Below are positions 17,401 through 25,736 of a stretch of DNA of 64,000 nucleotides, piece by piece. Position numbers and translations under genes: made by a program. Location of the stretch: contig NZ_RQHK01000017.1 in NCBI RefSeq assembly GCF_004770475.1, positions 1 through 64,000 on the forward strand, in the 5' to 3' direction. Position 1 is the first letter of the stretch. Every line of letters begins with the position of its first letter. The DNA comes from Leptospira mtsangambouensis. Lineage in GTDB: Bacteria; Spirochaetota; Leptospiria; Leptospirales; Leptospiraceae. The notes beneath the pieces are model-generated. The model ran no database searches. It was not told the DNA's origin and saw nothing but the letters and a program-made list of their open reading frames with translations.

Positions 17401-19469
17401 TCAAACGAAACTCCCTCCGCTTTCGAAGTGAGACTTTTTACTTCTACAACTTTTTTTGTTAGTTGGTTACTGCGAAAGAAGAACTTTCCAAGACCTTTGG
17501 AAAGAACGGAAGTCCAATCATTGTAGATAATATAGGCTTTTAATTCAGCACCGGCAACTGCTTTCCCTTGTAAGTTGACAGCGATTGCACTAAATTGGAA
17601 TGGTTTATCCATTGACTGGTATCGATCATTACATTTTAAACCAACATAGGTTTCAGATGGATTGTAAGGTAAACTGGAAGACTTTGTAACAGATTTCCCG
17701 TCTACATCAAAAACAGAAGATTCTACAATCAAATTATACGGATCGGCTATTTCGATATTTTCTCCATCAGTGGCAAACTTACCTGTTAAATCGCTAATGG
17801 GAATGTCCAAATTAAAAAAACCTTTTGTATCTAAAACACCTTCAGATCCAGTTACATAGTCAGAATTTCCACTCGAGTATTCGTCCTCGTAATCGTTCCA
17901 AGTATCCGAAAAATCATAATTTGGATAAGTATCGAAAGATATATATCTTTTCCTTTTTAAAACCGAATAACTAATCTTAGCTCCTCCCATCGGAGCCCCA
18001 AACATATATTTTCCTTCTACTGATCCTTTAAGATTTTGATTTTTATTTACGGTATTGGCCAAATTTACATTCACCATAAAATTTACTGGACGAAATTCTT
18101 CTACTTGGAAGGTATCATAGGTAACTGAGTAATCTTTTCCTGAAACATAAACCGATACGGAATAATGCCCAAGCGGAGCATCAGAAGGAATCGAGTAACT
18201 TGTAAAAATGCCACCTTGTGCGGTAGAAGTTAAGTTTACATTCGAGATATCCTTTCCTCTCGAATCTCGAATTTGTACATTGACTACTTTCGAAGAATAT
18301 GGAACCAAAACACCGTTTTTTCGATCAGCAAGGACTGCTTTAACCTCAACTCGATCTCCCGGTCGGTATAGTTTTCGATCAAAGTAAATTTTTCCTTTTA
18401 CATGATTCTCTGTGTAGTAGTCACTATAACCTTCAATATGTGTTTCATTAAAATGTAAAAATGCTTTATCACCGGTAGGATCTTCTGCAATTAACACCGA
18501 TTTACCGAATGCTTTATTGTCGCTGATAGAAGGTGTCGTACAATACCCATCTTTATCCGTTTTACAAGTTCCACGCAGACTTCCCTTTTCATACAAACTG
18601 ATATCCGTGTTTGCAACTGGTTCCGCTTTAGATAAACTATGAACCCAAACATGGATCGTATTAGGATCTAACTTTGTTGTGATTCCTAAATTTGTAGATT
18701 GTAAAAAGATAGATTCTTTTTTGAACTCTTCCTTGTTATTTTCACCAATGACATTGGCACCTAACTGGAATGCGACCCAAGCTTTCGTATTTGGTTTGGA
18801 TCCAAAATATTGGTCAATATCCATTCCTTGATTTCCAAAGGAATTTACTTTGATACCAGATTTCCAAACCGTCTTTTTCCAATTTAATTGGTTTTCAAAT
18901 TCATAATACTTATCGCCCAATGTTGCCACTGCATTTACAAGAACTGGAATCGACAGTTCTGCAGAACGAATTTGGAATTCAGGTACATTCGAAATTGAGA
19001 TTGGAAGTACTTTGTTTAAATTGGATTCAAATATATTTTCCCTTGATAAATAGAAAGATGGTTTCCTTTGCATCACAGGAAGTTTGAAGCTAACAGGCGT
19101 TTCTAAAAAACAATCATTCTCTGCATAAAACTTTTCTATTTTGATTTCATAAACAACACCTGGATCAAAGTTCCAAGTATCAAGAGAAAACTCGCGGCTT
19201 ACATAATCTGAAAATTCGGTTTTTGGATTGGATGGTTTAGGGGAAATTTGAACTGCAGATGCAAAATCTCGTAAATTGGTATCTTCTGTAACTGTAAATC
19301 GATAGTCCCAAAGATCTTCTAAATATTTTAAATCAGTTGTGTCGAGTTTCACCTCGATACGACAACTACTTGGAAAAAAACTGCGCTTGATGGACCGAAA
19401 AAAACCAGAAACGGAATGGCAGGAACTTAGAAAAAACAAAAAACCAAAAGTAAGAACCAACTTACGCAT
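14400..19469 (-). CDS. bacterial alpha-2-macroglobulin lipoprotein (YfhM-like)
   Basis: 1689 aa, the usual length for the large bacterial alpha-2-macroglobulins. The signal peptide ends FFLSSC (lipobox). It contains MG-type domains (KIYFDRKLYRPGDRVEVKA near residues 355-375), a bait-like central region with acidic and Gly/Ser stretches (KGDSPGGDYGEDSGGGFSAE), the alpha-2-macroglobulin motif FRYTAYWNPVVTADSNG, and an intact thioester motif CMEQ with Cys1193. It is probably anchored in the periplasm, where it traps foreign proteases that cut the bait. It is first in an operon with pbpC, overlapping by 4 bp. Confidence 0.93.
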   Translation of the reverse strand: MRKLVLTFGFLFFLSSCHSVSGFFRSIKRSFFPSSCRIEVKLDTTDLKYLEDLWDYRFTVTEDTNLRDFASAVQISPKPSNPKTEFSDYVSREFSLDTWNFDPGVVYEIKIEKFYAENDCFLETPVSFKLPVMQRKPSFYLSRENIFESNLNKVLPISISNVPEFQIRSAELSIPVLVNAVATLGDKYYEFENQLNWKKTVWKSGIKVNSFGNQGMDIDQYFGSKPNTKAWVAFQLGANVIGENNKEEFKKESIFLQSTNLGITTKLDPNTIHVWVHSLSKAEPVANTDISLYEKGSLRGTCKTDKDGYCTTPSISDNKAFGKSVLIAEDPTGDKAFLHFNETHIEGYSDYYTENHVKGKIYFDRKLYRPGDRVEVKAVLADRKNGVLVPYSSKVVNVQIRDSRGKDISNVNLTSTAQGGIFTSYSIPSDAPLGHYSVSVYVSGKDYSVTYDTFQVEEFRPVNFMVNVNLANTVNKNQNLKGSVEGKYMFGAPMGGAKISYSVLKRKRYISFDTYPNYDFSDTWNDYEDEYSSGNSDYVTGSEGVLDTKGFFNLDIPISDLTGKFATDGENIEIADPYNLIVESSVFDVDGKSVTKSSSLPYNPSETYVGLKCNDRYQSMDKPFQFSAIAVNLQGKAVAGAELKAYIIYNDWTSVLSKGLGKFFFRSNQLTKKVVEVKSLTSKAEGVSFDYRAKDSGSYTILVLNRDKVFSRVDFYAYEKESYYTWDFRGDDSIELRSDKNEYKIGDKAKILIKSPLQNARVIVTVERDSVYFKKSFLMKGNSSPLEIPIEESYLPNVDVNVVMLSGRLPVPEGLSEDDIKEFNEQDLGAPKAKTGSVTLKVNLASRTAPVVIKTDKAEYQPREQVKLSIQTNPGAELTVSVADRGVLDLVGYSFQSPVQMFYQYWYSIVKTFELRSMIIKHYIYENKGDSPGGDYGEDSGGGFSAESESGARKDFRYTAYWNPVVTADSNGNADLSFTLPDNLTTFRVMVASSSNGKYGASNSEFIVKKNLVLQKTVARFIRVGDSLELGGSITNNTKKKGKFKYKIDSKFLSQEKGWSSIELAAGQTKEVLRTFQITEAQYIKLKLDHPKDEIQLSYQISVEPENATEFADMKKADLSDALAVTIPIKEFDPVTSVQFSGYTDSEYKTLVVFPKKDSILLNKGSLDIRLSGTALTALKSAFDFYESNPYFCMEQRTSAYLLSLSAGELLKEFQYKAPTKDSYDFTQIEKLFLDEMSEFQAADGSFKVWKGHGRTGYPYLTAYIASVMQIAKDKGKRSNQQAYQAAIQYLQNYVKNPTETSTNSYQTLSLIYSVLSKDKKDVHSLEKTLVDNFEELNLKSRGIFLTAYAETHKLESYESDSVFKKLFVEYTKYISYEKELFSLKPIKQKNDEYYYYSYYSSPTVLGNYLRLLLRVDSKNSRIVDLVKSIMMDRQNHFWADSHSVGTIALALSEYRNRFESTSTDTEGQAIFGEKTLIDESFSPSSDSIYKEEITFDRLFEGKDPSSRPLLFKRTSSEGRLYFQSRLMYIPVKDTTTQKFNGLEIRKTLYRIDGRDSSGDPILKEVTNLQRGSTYLVKLKVLSNSDQAFGMIVDPIPSNTEIVNTSFLTEKNSDAEDTEVTENYYSGYKEYRDDRVIFSEDRIERGETEFNYILRPVAKGNSIMPASKTFLMYHPQFYGNTNTIRVKVD

Positions 19470-19615
19470 AAGGACTCCGAAATTCGAATGTTCCCTGTTC
19501 TACGATGGGTACTTCCCATTGCCAACTCTTTCCTGAATGAAATGGAATTTCTTTCTATATTTTTTTATTCAGATCGGAATTTTCGCTATGCTTTTGTCAT
19601 TTTGGAATTTGATTG

Positions 19616-20050
19616 ATGACGATGTCCCTATCTCAATTCAAAAAACAATTTTTGGAATTAAAAGCACCCAACTCCTTCCCCATCGGAAACTACCAAGCCG
19701 ATTGGCTAGGCCCCCGATGGTTCCAAACCGGCGCCCGCCTCAGTTTGAATTTTATGTCCTTTCGTCATTGGTGGGGCAAATCGTTCGATGGATCTGAGAT
19801 TGCTTATAATCTTTTTTTACCTCCTAAAGCAACAGAGTTTCAAATGCGCCACCCCATGAAGTTGTCCATTGGAAAGTCGAGGCTTGATGGAAACCCAAGT
19901 TTAATCCTGGAATACACAAAAGAAGCACCTTTTCCTTGGCCCTATTTCGTAGATGAATTTCGGGTTTTGAATGAAAAGGAACTTTTGGGAATGAATTACA
20001 GTCTATTCACCCCTCAACTGGCCCTACCCTTTCTTATTAGAAAATCCTAA
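19616..20050 (+). CDS. small conserved protein resembling GXWXG/DUF4334 proteins
   Basis: 144 aa from the ATG at 19616 (a TTG at 19613 and an ATG at 19622 are alternatives; GGA lies 12-14 bases before 19616). There is no signal peptide or membrane helix. The order of motifs, GARLSLNFMSFRHWWGKSFDG then SLILEYTKEAPFPWPYFVDEF and EKELLGMNY, is like the paired GXWXG/DUF4334 domains, whose members are uncharacterised beta-rich cytosolic proteins. The match is by pattern and uncertain. It is divergent from the alpha-2-macroglobulin operon and 44 bp before the hybrid kinase. Confidence 0.55.
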   Translation: MTMSLSQFKKQFLELKAPNSFPIGNYQADWLGPRWFQTGARLSLNFMSFRHWWGKSFDGSEIAYNLFLPPKATEFQMRHPMKLSIGKSRLDGNPSLILEYTKEAPFPWPYFVDEFRVLNEKELLGMNYSLFTPQLALPFLIRKS

Positions 20051-20094
20051 TTTAGCATGTTAAATATTTTGAAAATTTCCGTCGAATTGACGGT

Positions 20095-22473
20095 ATGGGT
20101 CTGCCTCCGCCATCTCTGGAAAAACAAATTCTCTCTGCAATGGAGGAGGTTGTTTTTTCGGCTAATTTTCCAGAATTAGAAATTCTTTATATTAGCCCTT
20201 CGGCAGAAACTCTCACTGGATACCCCAGAGAATATTTTACAAATGCACGAGATAACTGGAAAAATCTAATCCACGAGGAAGATCGTCCTATTGTTGAAAC
20301 TGCGTTAACATCGCTTCACGCTGACGATAAAATTCAAGTTCGTTACCGAATCCAAACTAAAAATAAAAAAATCAAATTTATACAGTGCCAAGGAAAGCTG
20401 ATTCGAAATGAAACCGGTGAAATTTTACGTTTCGATGGAATCATTACTGATATCTCCGAGTTACTTTCCCTCCAAGATATCATCAAAAATGAATCTGGAG
20501 AAATCAAACAGTTGTTACTCGAAAATAACATTCTGTTTAATGGAAGCCAAGATTCGATGTTCCTTGTGGAAGTAATGGATGATGAAAACTTTATCATCCG
20601 TCGTATCAATTTAGCTTATGAAAGATCAACAGGTGTAACTCAATCTTATATCCAAGGCAAAACTCCAATCGAATTACTCGGAGAAGAGTTGGGACGACCT
20701 GTCATCAGAAATTACAAAAATGTTTTAAATGCAAAAACAACAATTACTTATGAAGAAAGTATTCCGATGCCTGCGGGAACAAAAATTTGGACAACTGCAC
20801 TCACTCCCATTGAAGTAGAAGGAAAATATAAATTCATTGTCGGCGCCAGTAAAGACATTACAGAGCAAAAACGGGCAGAAACCGCATTAAAGGAATCTAA
20901 CGAGCGCTATGCTCTAATTTTGGAAGTCAGTTCTGATGGTTGGTTTGATTGGGATCTAGTCAACGATACAGTCATCTATTCACGCAGGTGGTGGTTAGAA
21001 TTCGGAAATGACGATAAGGCTGACAATGTCCCGATTGGATATTGGAAAAGTTTGATTCATCCAGACGATTTGGATTGGGTTTCAGAATTTTTAGAAAACA
21101 TCATGCTCTCACAAAGAGAAACATTTGAATTCAGCTTTCAGATGAAAAAAAGAAAAGGGAATTATGCTCATGTTTTATCAAGATGTTATATCCAAAGAGA
21201 TTCTTCTGGAAATAAAATCAGAATGGTTGGTTCCAATACCGATCTAACAGAAACTAAAAAAATAGAATATACACTTCGAAAAGCAAAGGAAATGGCTGAA
21301 ACAGCAAATATGGCGAAAGGAAATTTTTTGGCCAATATGAGCCACGAAATTAGAACTCCGCTCAATGGAATCATTGGATTCACAGAACTCTTGTTACACT
21401 CTTCTCTTACAGACGAACAAAAAGAATATTTGAGAAGTATATTTCTTTCTGGAAAAAGTTTGTTATCTTTAGTAAACCAAATTCTAGATTTTTCAAAAAT
21501 TGATTCTGGGAAAATGGATCTAGAATTTATTAGTACCGATTTGATTGATCTTGTTCAGTCAACTGTTGATTTATTCCAAATTTCAGCGGCATCTAAAGCC
21601 ATTCCTCTAAACCTTCAGCTGGATTCCAACTTACCAAAATTTGTTTCTTTAGATCCTTTGCGACTCCGACAAGTTCTTTCCAATCTAATTGGAAATGCAA
21701 TTAAATTCACCCATGAAGGGAAGGTAGATGTTTCAGTTAGACCTCTTAAACAAGTAGGTGATATCATTGATATCGAGTTTGCAATTTCTGATACAGGAAT
21801 AGGAATTGATCCAAACTCACAATCAAAACTATTTGATTCTTTTTCGCAGGCAGATACATCCATCACTCGTAAATATGGTGGAACTGGACTTGGTCTTTCG
21901 ATCACAAACCAACTCATACAAAAAATGAACTCGCAACTAAAAATAGATAGTGAACTTGGAAATGGAAGTAGGTTTAGTTTTGTTTTATCTTTAGAGATGA
22001 ACGCAACCGGATCTGTTTCTTCTAATTTGTTTGAAGAAAAACTGACAGCACCGGAAGAAACAGTTATTGTTGAAAATAAACAAATCCGAAACGATATTTT
22101 GATAGTAGAAGACAATGATTTAAACAAAAAACTATTATCAAAAATGTTATTAAAGAGATACCCTCATATACAACTAAGATTTGCAACTGATGGTGCTGAC
22201 GCCGTCAAACAGTTCCAACAAAAACCTCCTGATTTAATTTTTATGGACTTACAGATGCCGGTGATGGATGGTTATACGGCAACTATCGAAATTCGAAAAC
22301 TAGAAAAAGGATCAATCAAAAAAACTCCCATCATTGCACTAACAGCAGGAGCTTTTTTCTCTGTTAAAGATACGGCGATGGAGTCAGGAATGAATGATTT
22401 TCTCACCAAACCAATCTCCTCCGCCGATCTTTATGCTGCTCTTGAAAAATGGTTATTATCAAGCAGCGTGTAA
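20095..22473 (+). CDS. hybrid sensor histidine kinase with three PAS domains and a receiver
   Basis: 792 aa, soluble, without membrane helices. PAS 1 at about 10-125 ([25 protein letters not shown]), PAS 2 at 150-265, and PAS 3 at 270-395 ([20 protein letters not shown]). HisKA has the phosphoacceptor His417 in [12 protein letters not shown]. HATPase_c has N, G1 and G2 boxes ([25 protein letters not shown]). The C-terminal receiver has Asp718 in [12 protein letters not shown]. It probably responds to a cytosolic ligand, redox state or light, and passes phosphate on through an HPt protein not found here. It overlaps the convergent ahpF gene by 15 bp. Confidence 0.9.
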   Translation: MGLPPPSLEKQILSAMEEVVFSANFPELEILYISPSAETLTGYPREYFTNARDNWKNLIHEEDRPIVETALTSLHADDKIQVRYRIQTKNKKIKFIQCQGKLIRNETGEILRFDGIITDISELLSLQDIIKNESGEIKQLLLENNILFNGSQDSMFLVEVMDDENFIIRRINLAYERSTGVTQSYIQGKTPIELLGEELGRPVIRNYKNVLNAKTTITYEESIPMPAGTKIWTTALTPIEVEGKYKFIVGASKDITEQKRAETALKESNERYALILEVSSDGWFDWDLVNDTVIYSRRWWLEFGNDDKADNVPIGYWKSLIHPDDLDWVSEFLENIMLSQRETFEFSFQMKKRKGNYAHVLSRCYIQRDSSGNKIRMVGSNTDLTETKKIEYTLRKAKEMAETANMAKGNFLANMSHEIRTPLNGIIGFTELLLHSSLTDEQKEYLRSIFLSGKSLLSLVNQILDFSKIDSGKMDLEFISTDLIDLVQSTVDLFQISAASKAIPLNLQLDSNLPKFVSLDPLRLRQVLSNLIGNAIKFTHEGKVDVSVRPLKQVGDIIDIEFAISDTGIGIDPNSQSKLFDSFSQADTSITRKYGGTGLGLSITNQLIQKMNSQLKIDSELGNGSRFSFVLSLEMNATGSVSSNLFEEKLTAPEETVIVENKQIRNDILIVEDNDLNKKLLSKMLLKRYPHIQLRFATDGADAVKQFQQKPPDLIFMDLQMPVMDGYTATIEIRKLEKGSIKKTPIIALTAGAFFSVKDTAMESGMNDFLTKPISSADLYAALEKWLLSSSV

Positions 22474-24018
22474 AAGATATTCAAACGCACTAATAGCTGC
22501 TTTTGCTCCTTCACCCATTGCAATGATGATCTGTTTGTATGGAGTGTTTGTCACATCCCCACATGCAAATATTCCATCCACATTGGTTTTACATTTTTCA
22601 TCGACCAAAATTTCACCAAATCGATTTGTTGTAACCAAATCCTTCACAAAACTACTGTTTGGTACTAGACCTATTTGCACAAACACTCCATCTAAAGGAA
22701 TGGTTTCAGATTCTTCCGAAATTCTGTTCTTATAGGTTAACCCAGTTACTTTTTCCGTATTCGTTTGGATTTCCATTGTTTGCGCTTTTACAAGGGTTTT
22801 GATATTAGGAGACTGAGCTACCTTATCCAACAACACTTTGTCCGCATTGAGTTTGTCACCAAACTCGATCAAGGTGACTGATTTTACAATTCCACTCAAG
22901 TCTAAAGCCGCTTCTACTCCAGAATTTCCTCCACCCACAACAGCAACATCTTTGTCTTTAAAAAATGGGCCGTCACAGTGAGGGCAATATGCAACTCCTT
23001 TTCCAACGAATTCTTTTTCACCTGGGACGTTGAGTTCACGCCATTTGGCACCTGTTGAGAGTATTACAGTTTTAGTAACAATTCGTTCGCCTGTATTCAA
23101 ATGGATTGTTTTTAAATTACCAGGATCAATCTTTAAAACTCGGACATTTTCTTTCTTTTTGATTTGGTTTTTGTCAAGTTGTTCAGATAATACATGAGTC
23201 AACTCTGGACCAGTCGTATAAGGTAAAGATATGATGTTCTCAATACCTAAAGTATCTTTTACTTGTCCACCTAATCTGTCTGCGATGACAAGGGTTTTTA
23301 ATCCTTTCCGAGCCGAATACACTGCCGCAGTCACACCAGAAGGGCCTCCACCGATGACAGTGACATCATAAATATCAGATGGATTAGAAAGATCCTTTGT
23401 TTCCTCGTTCGACTCAGGAACAGAATATAATTCTAATAATTTATCAAAGATTACCGAAGCTTCTGCCTTTCCCGAAAGAAAACGTTTGCCATTTAAAAAA
23501 ACAGCAGGAACACCTTGGATATTTTTTTCTTTTACAAGATCTGGATACATAGCTCCATCAATCATATTATGAGATATAGTTGGATTGATTAGTGCAAAAC
23601 TATTAAGAGTTTGAACTACTTCAGGACAGTTATGACAATCAAGTGAGATGAATGTTTCAAAATACAAATTTTCTTTTAGTTTTGATACAGCAGAAAGAAT
23701 GCCTTCCTCTAATTTGATTGGATTCCCGCCTGATTGTAAAATTGCTAAAATCAATGAAGTAAATTCATGACCCATAGGAATACCAGAGAATTCAATTCCC
23801 GTAGGTTTATCTTCAGAAAAAATTGCAAATCGGAGACCATCATTTTTTTCCTCAGAATGTTCCAATGAAACTTTTGAAGAAAGAGAAACGATATCTTTTA
23901 AAAACGCTACTAACTCCTCTCTTTTTTCATGAACACCTGAATACAATCGTATTTTTACAGGATTATTGATTCTTTCAAAATATTGTTTTACTTGTTCTTT
24001 TGTTGATTCATCTAACAT
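22459..24018 (-). CDS. ahpF: alkyl hydroperoxide reductase subunit F
   Basis: 519 aa flavoprotein that passes electrons from NAD(P)H to AhpC. The N-terminal double-thioredoxin domain carries the redox pair Cys128-Cys131 (CHNC), matching E. coli Cys129/132. The FAD site [17 protein letters not shown] starts near residue 218. The reductase disulfide CPHC lies near residue 342, followed by the NAD site [12 protein letters not shown] and the late FAD motif [10 protein letters not shown]. It is 43 bp downstream of ahpC, separated by a strong hairpin. GGGAGG upstream is a good ribosome-binding site. Third in the order oxyR-ahpC-ahpF on the minus strand. Confidence 0.96.
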   Translation of the reverse strand: MLDESTKEQVKQYFERINNPVKIRLYSGVHEKREELVAFLKDIVSLSSKVSLEHSEEKNDGLRFAIFSEDKPTGIEFSGIPMGHEFTSLILAILQSGGNPIKLEEGILSAVSKLKENLYFETFISLDCHNCPEVVQTLNSFALINPTISHNMIDGAMYPDLVKEKNIQGVPAVFLNGKRFLSGKAEASVIFDKLLELYSVPESNEETKDLSNPSDIYDVTVIGGGPSGVTAAVYSARKGLKTLVIADRLGGQVKDTLGIENIISLPYTTGPELTHVLSEQLDKNQIKKKENVRVLKIDPGNLKTIHLNTGERIVTKTVILSTGAKWRELNVPGEKEFVGKGVAYCPHCDGPFFKDKDVAVVGGGNSGVEAALDLSGIVKSVTLIEFGDKLNADKVLLDKVAQSPNIKTLVKAQTMEIQTNTEKVTGLTYKNRISEESETIPLDGVFVQIGLVPNSSFVKDLVTTNRFGEILVDEKCKTNVDGIFACGDVTNTPYKQIIIAMGEGAKAAISAFEYLLHAA

Positions 24019-24032
24019 AATAACCTCCCGAT

Positions 24033-24055
24033 TTAGGCGGGCAATGCCCGCCTAA
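24033..24055 (-). promoter_or_regulatory. strong intercistronic hairpin between ahpC and ahpF
   Basis: TTAGGCGGGC (24033-24042), loop AAT, GCCCGCCTAA (24046-24055): a perfect 10-bp GC-rich stem, with no U-run after it on the minus strand. It sits after the ahpC stop and immediately before the ahpF ribosome-binding site. It probably protects ahpC mRNA or partly terminates transcription, which would give AhpC in excess over AhpF. Confidence 0.65.
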
Positions 24056-24061
24056 TTAAGT

Positions 24062-24625
24062 TTAGATTTTTCCTACCAAGTCAAGACCTGGTTTCAATGT
24101 TGTGTTACCTGGTTTCCATTTCGCTGGGCATACTTCGCCATCGTTGTTTGCAACATATTGTGCAGCTTGCACTTTGCGAACGAGTTCTTCAGCCGAACGG
24201 CCAATTCCAAGATCATGGATCTCAGCAGTTTTAATCACACCTTCTGGATTCACTACAAATGTTCCTCTAAGTGCTTGACCATCATCTTCAATCATTACTC
24301 CGAATCCTCTTGTGATCTTTCCAGAAGCATCACCTAACATTGGGAATTTGATTTTTTTAATGGTATCACTTGCTTCATGCCAAGCTTTGTGAACAAAGTG
24401 TGTGTCAGTAGAAACAGAATACACTTCGACTCCCATTTTTTGGAGTTCTTCATAATGATCTGCTACATCACCTAGTTCAGTTGGGCAAACAAATGTAAAA
24501 TCTGCAGGATAAAAAACAAAAACGGACCATTTTCCAAGTACGTCTTTTTTGCTGATTTTTTTAATAGCTCCGTTGTGGAAAGCTTCCGTTGTAAAGTCTG
24601 GAATTTGAGTGTTGATATTGGACAT
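24062..24625 (-). CDS. ahpC: alkyl hydroperoxide reductase C (2-Cys peroxiredoxin)
   Basis: 187 aa typical 2-Cys peroxiredoxin that reduces H2O2 and organic peroxides. The peroxidatic Cys47 lies in ADFTFVCPTELGD and the resolving Cys166 in GEVCPAKW, the same spacing as the E. coli enzyme. VSTDTHFVHKAWHE is typical of the AhpC1 subfamily. A near-ideal ribosome-binding site AAGGAGGAT precedes the ATG. It lies between oxyR and ahpF on the same strand, and the 101 bp after oxyR holds inverted repeats that could be its operator. Confidence 0.97.
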   Translation of the reverse strand: MSNINTQIPDFTTEAFHNGAIKKISKKDVLGKWSVFVFYPADFTFVCPTELGDVADHYEELQKMGVEVYSVSTDTHFVHKAWHEASDTIKKIKFPMLGDASGKITRGFGVMIEDDGQALRGTFVVNPEGVIKTAEIHDLGIGRSAEELVRKVQAAQYVANNDGEVCPAKWKPGNTTLKPGLDLVGKI

Positions 24626-24669
24626 TGAATATCCTCCTTTGCTGTTAAGAAGAATATACCCTATAAAGG

Positions 24670-24711
24670 ATCATTTGTAAAATAAATACTATAAATGATG
24701 AGATTTACAAA
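24670..24711 (-). promoter_or_regulatory. overlapping inverted repeats upstream of ahpC
   Basis: Two nested perfect inverted repeats lie in the gap before ahpC: ATCATTT/AAATGAT (24670-24676 and 24693-24699) and TTTGTAAA/TTTACAAA (24674-24681 and 24704-24711). The E. coli OxyR pattern of four ATAG half-sites at 11-bp spacing was not found. The repeats are candidates for OxyR or another peroxide regulator; binding is inferred. Confidence 0.4.
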
Positions 24712-24726
24712 AGCTATTAGTTTAAT

Positions 24727-25644
24727 TTAGTCCTGGTTGAGAGAAACCCCGATGATTTTATATTTTTCTTTTGAATGGTATTCCTTTGGAATTGCATCGA
24801 GAATTAAACTGGTAAGTTTTTTTAAAATTTTAGATTTATAAAAACCTTTTTTATAAACCAAACTAATTTCACGTGCCGGTTCTGGTGATTGAAACGGAAC
24901 CACTCGCTCAGATGATTTTCCGACAGCTAACTTTGGCAACAAAGTCACTCCGATTCCCATATCCACCATTCGTTTCAGAGTTTCCACACTTCCACTTTCA
25001 ATTTTCGCAAGTGAATTTCGATTACAAATTTTTAAAGACTGGTGCCTGAAACAATGCTCTTCACCCAGTACAAGCAAAGGATATTTCTCGATATGTTTCA
25101 TAGAAACAGATGAAGATTTTTCTTTGGCATCTTTAGGATAATAAACAACAAAGGGTTCATAATAAAGCGGATGTTCTACGATGTTCGGAATCTTAAGCGG
25201 AGTGGCAAGTATACCTAAATCAATTTCCTCTGATTCTAATTTTTCTAAAATGGTTAGTGTGGGAAGTTCTGAAATTCGAAAATTCACCTTGGAAAATTCT
25301 TTTTGTAAACTTAGATAAATAGAAGGAATCAAATAATTACTGACAGTAGGAATGATTCCAATCGATATACTTCCCGCTGGTTCGTCCTTCCATTGGCCGG
25401 CAATTTCAAAGAGTTTGTCCGCCTCTTTCAATGTATTTTTAGCCTGATCCACCACAGCTTTACCTAATTTTGTGGTAATGACCGGATTTTTTTTTCGATC
25501 AAATAACTCAAATCCAAGCTCTTGCTCTACTTTCTGGACCTGTAAACTCAAGGTAGGCTGAGCAACTAAGCAATGTTCGGCGGCTTTTGCAAAACTCTTA
25601 AACTGATCCAAAGCAACGATATACCGAAGTTGAGTGATTGTCAT
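24727..25644 (-). CDS. oxyR: OxyR-type LysR peroxide sensor
   Basis: 305 aa LysR-type regulator. The winged HTH is at residues 1-60 (MTITQLRYIVALDQFKSFAK, then AQPTLSLQVQKVEQELG). The effector domain contains EEHCFRHQSLKIC with Cys198 and Cys207, the same spacing and almost the same numbers as the redox pair Cys199/Cys208 of E. coli OxyR. This strongly supports activation by a disulfide formed with H2O2. It sits directly upstream of ahpC and ahpF, its expected targets, and is divergent from the SpoIIE-type gene at 25737. Confidence 0.93.
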   Translation of the reverse strand: MTITQLRYIVALDQFKSFAKAAEHCLVAQPTLSLQVQKVEQELGFELFDRKKNPVITTKLGKAVVDQAKNTLKEADKLFEIAGQWKDEPAGSISIGIIPTVSNYLIPSIYLSLQKEFSKVNFRISELPTLTILEKLESEEIDLGILATPLKIPNIVEHPLYYEPFVVYYPKDAKEKSSSVSMKHIEKYPLLVLGEEHCFRHQSLKICNRNSLAKIESGSVETLKRMVDMGIGVTLLPKLAVGKSSERVVPFQSPEPAREISLVYKKGFYKSKILKKLTSLILDAIPKEYHSKEKYKIIGVSLNQD

Positions 25645-25736
25645 TTAGATTTGCTCCAAAAAATTAACTAAACCAAACAAGAGATTGAAAATCAACTTGC
25701 TTTCTTGTTGTACACAACTAACTTTATCCGATAGTG

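Noticed and set aside
24626..24726. Classical OxyR box (ATAG half-sites every 11 bp)
   Set aside because: ATAG occurs several times on the minus strand, but the spacing (25 bp) does not fit the known pattern.
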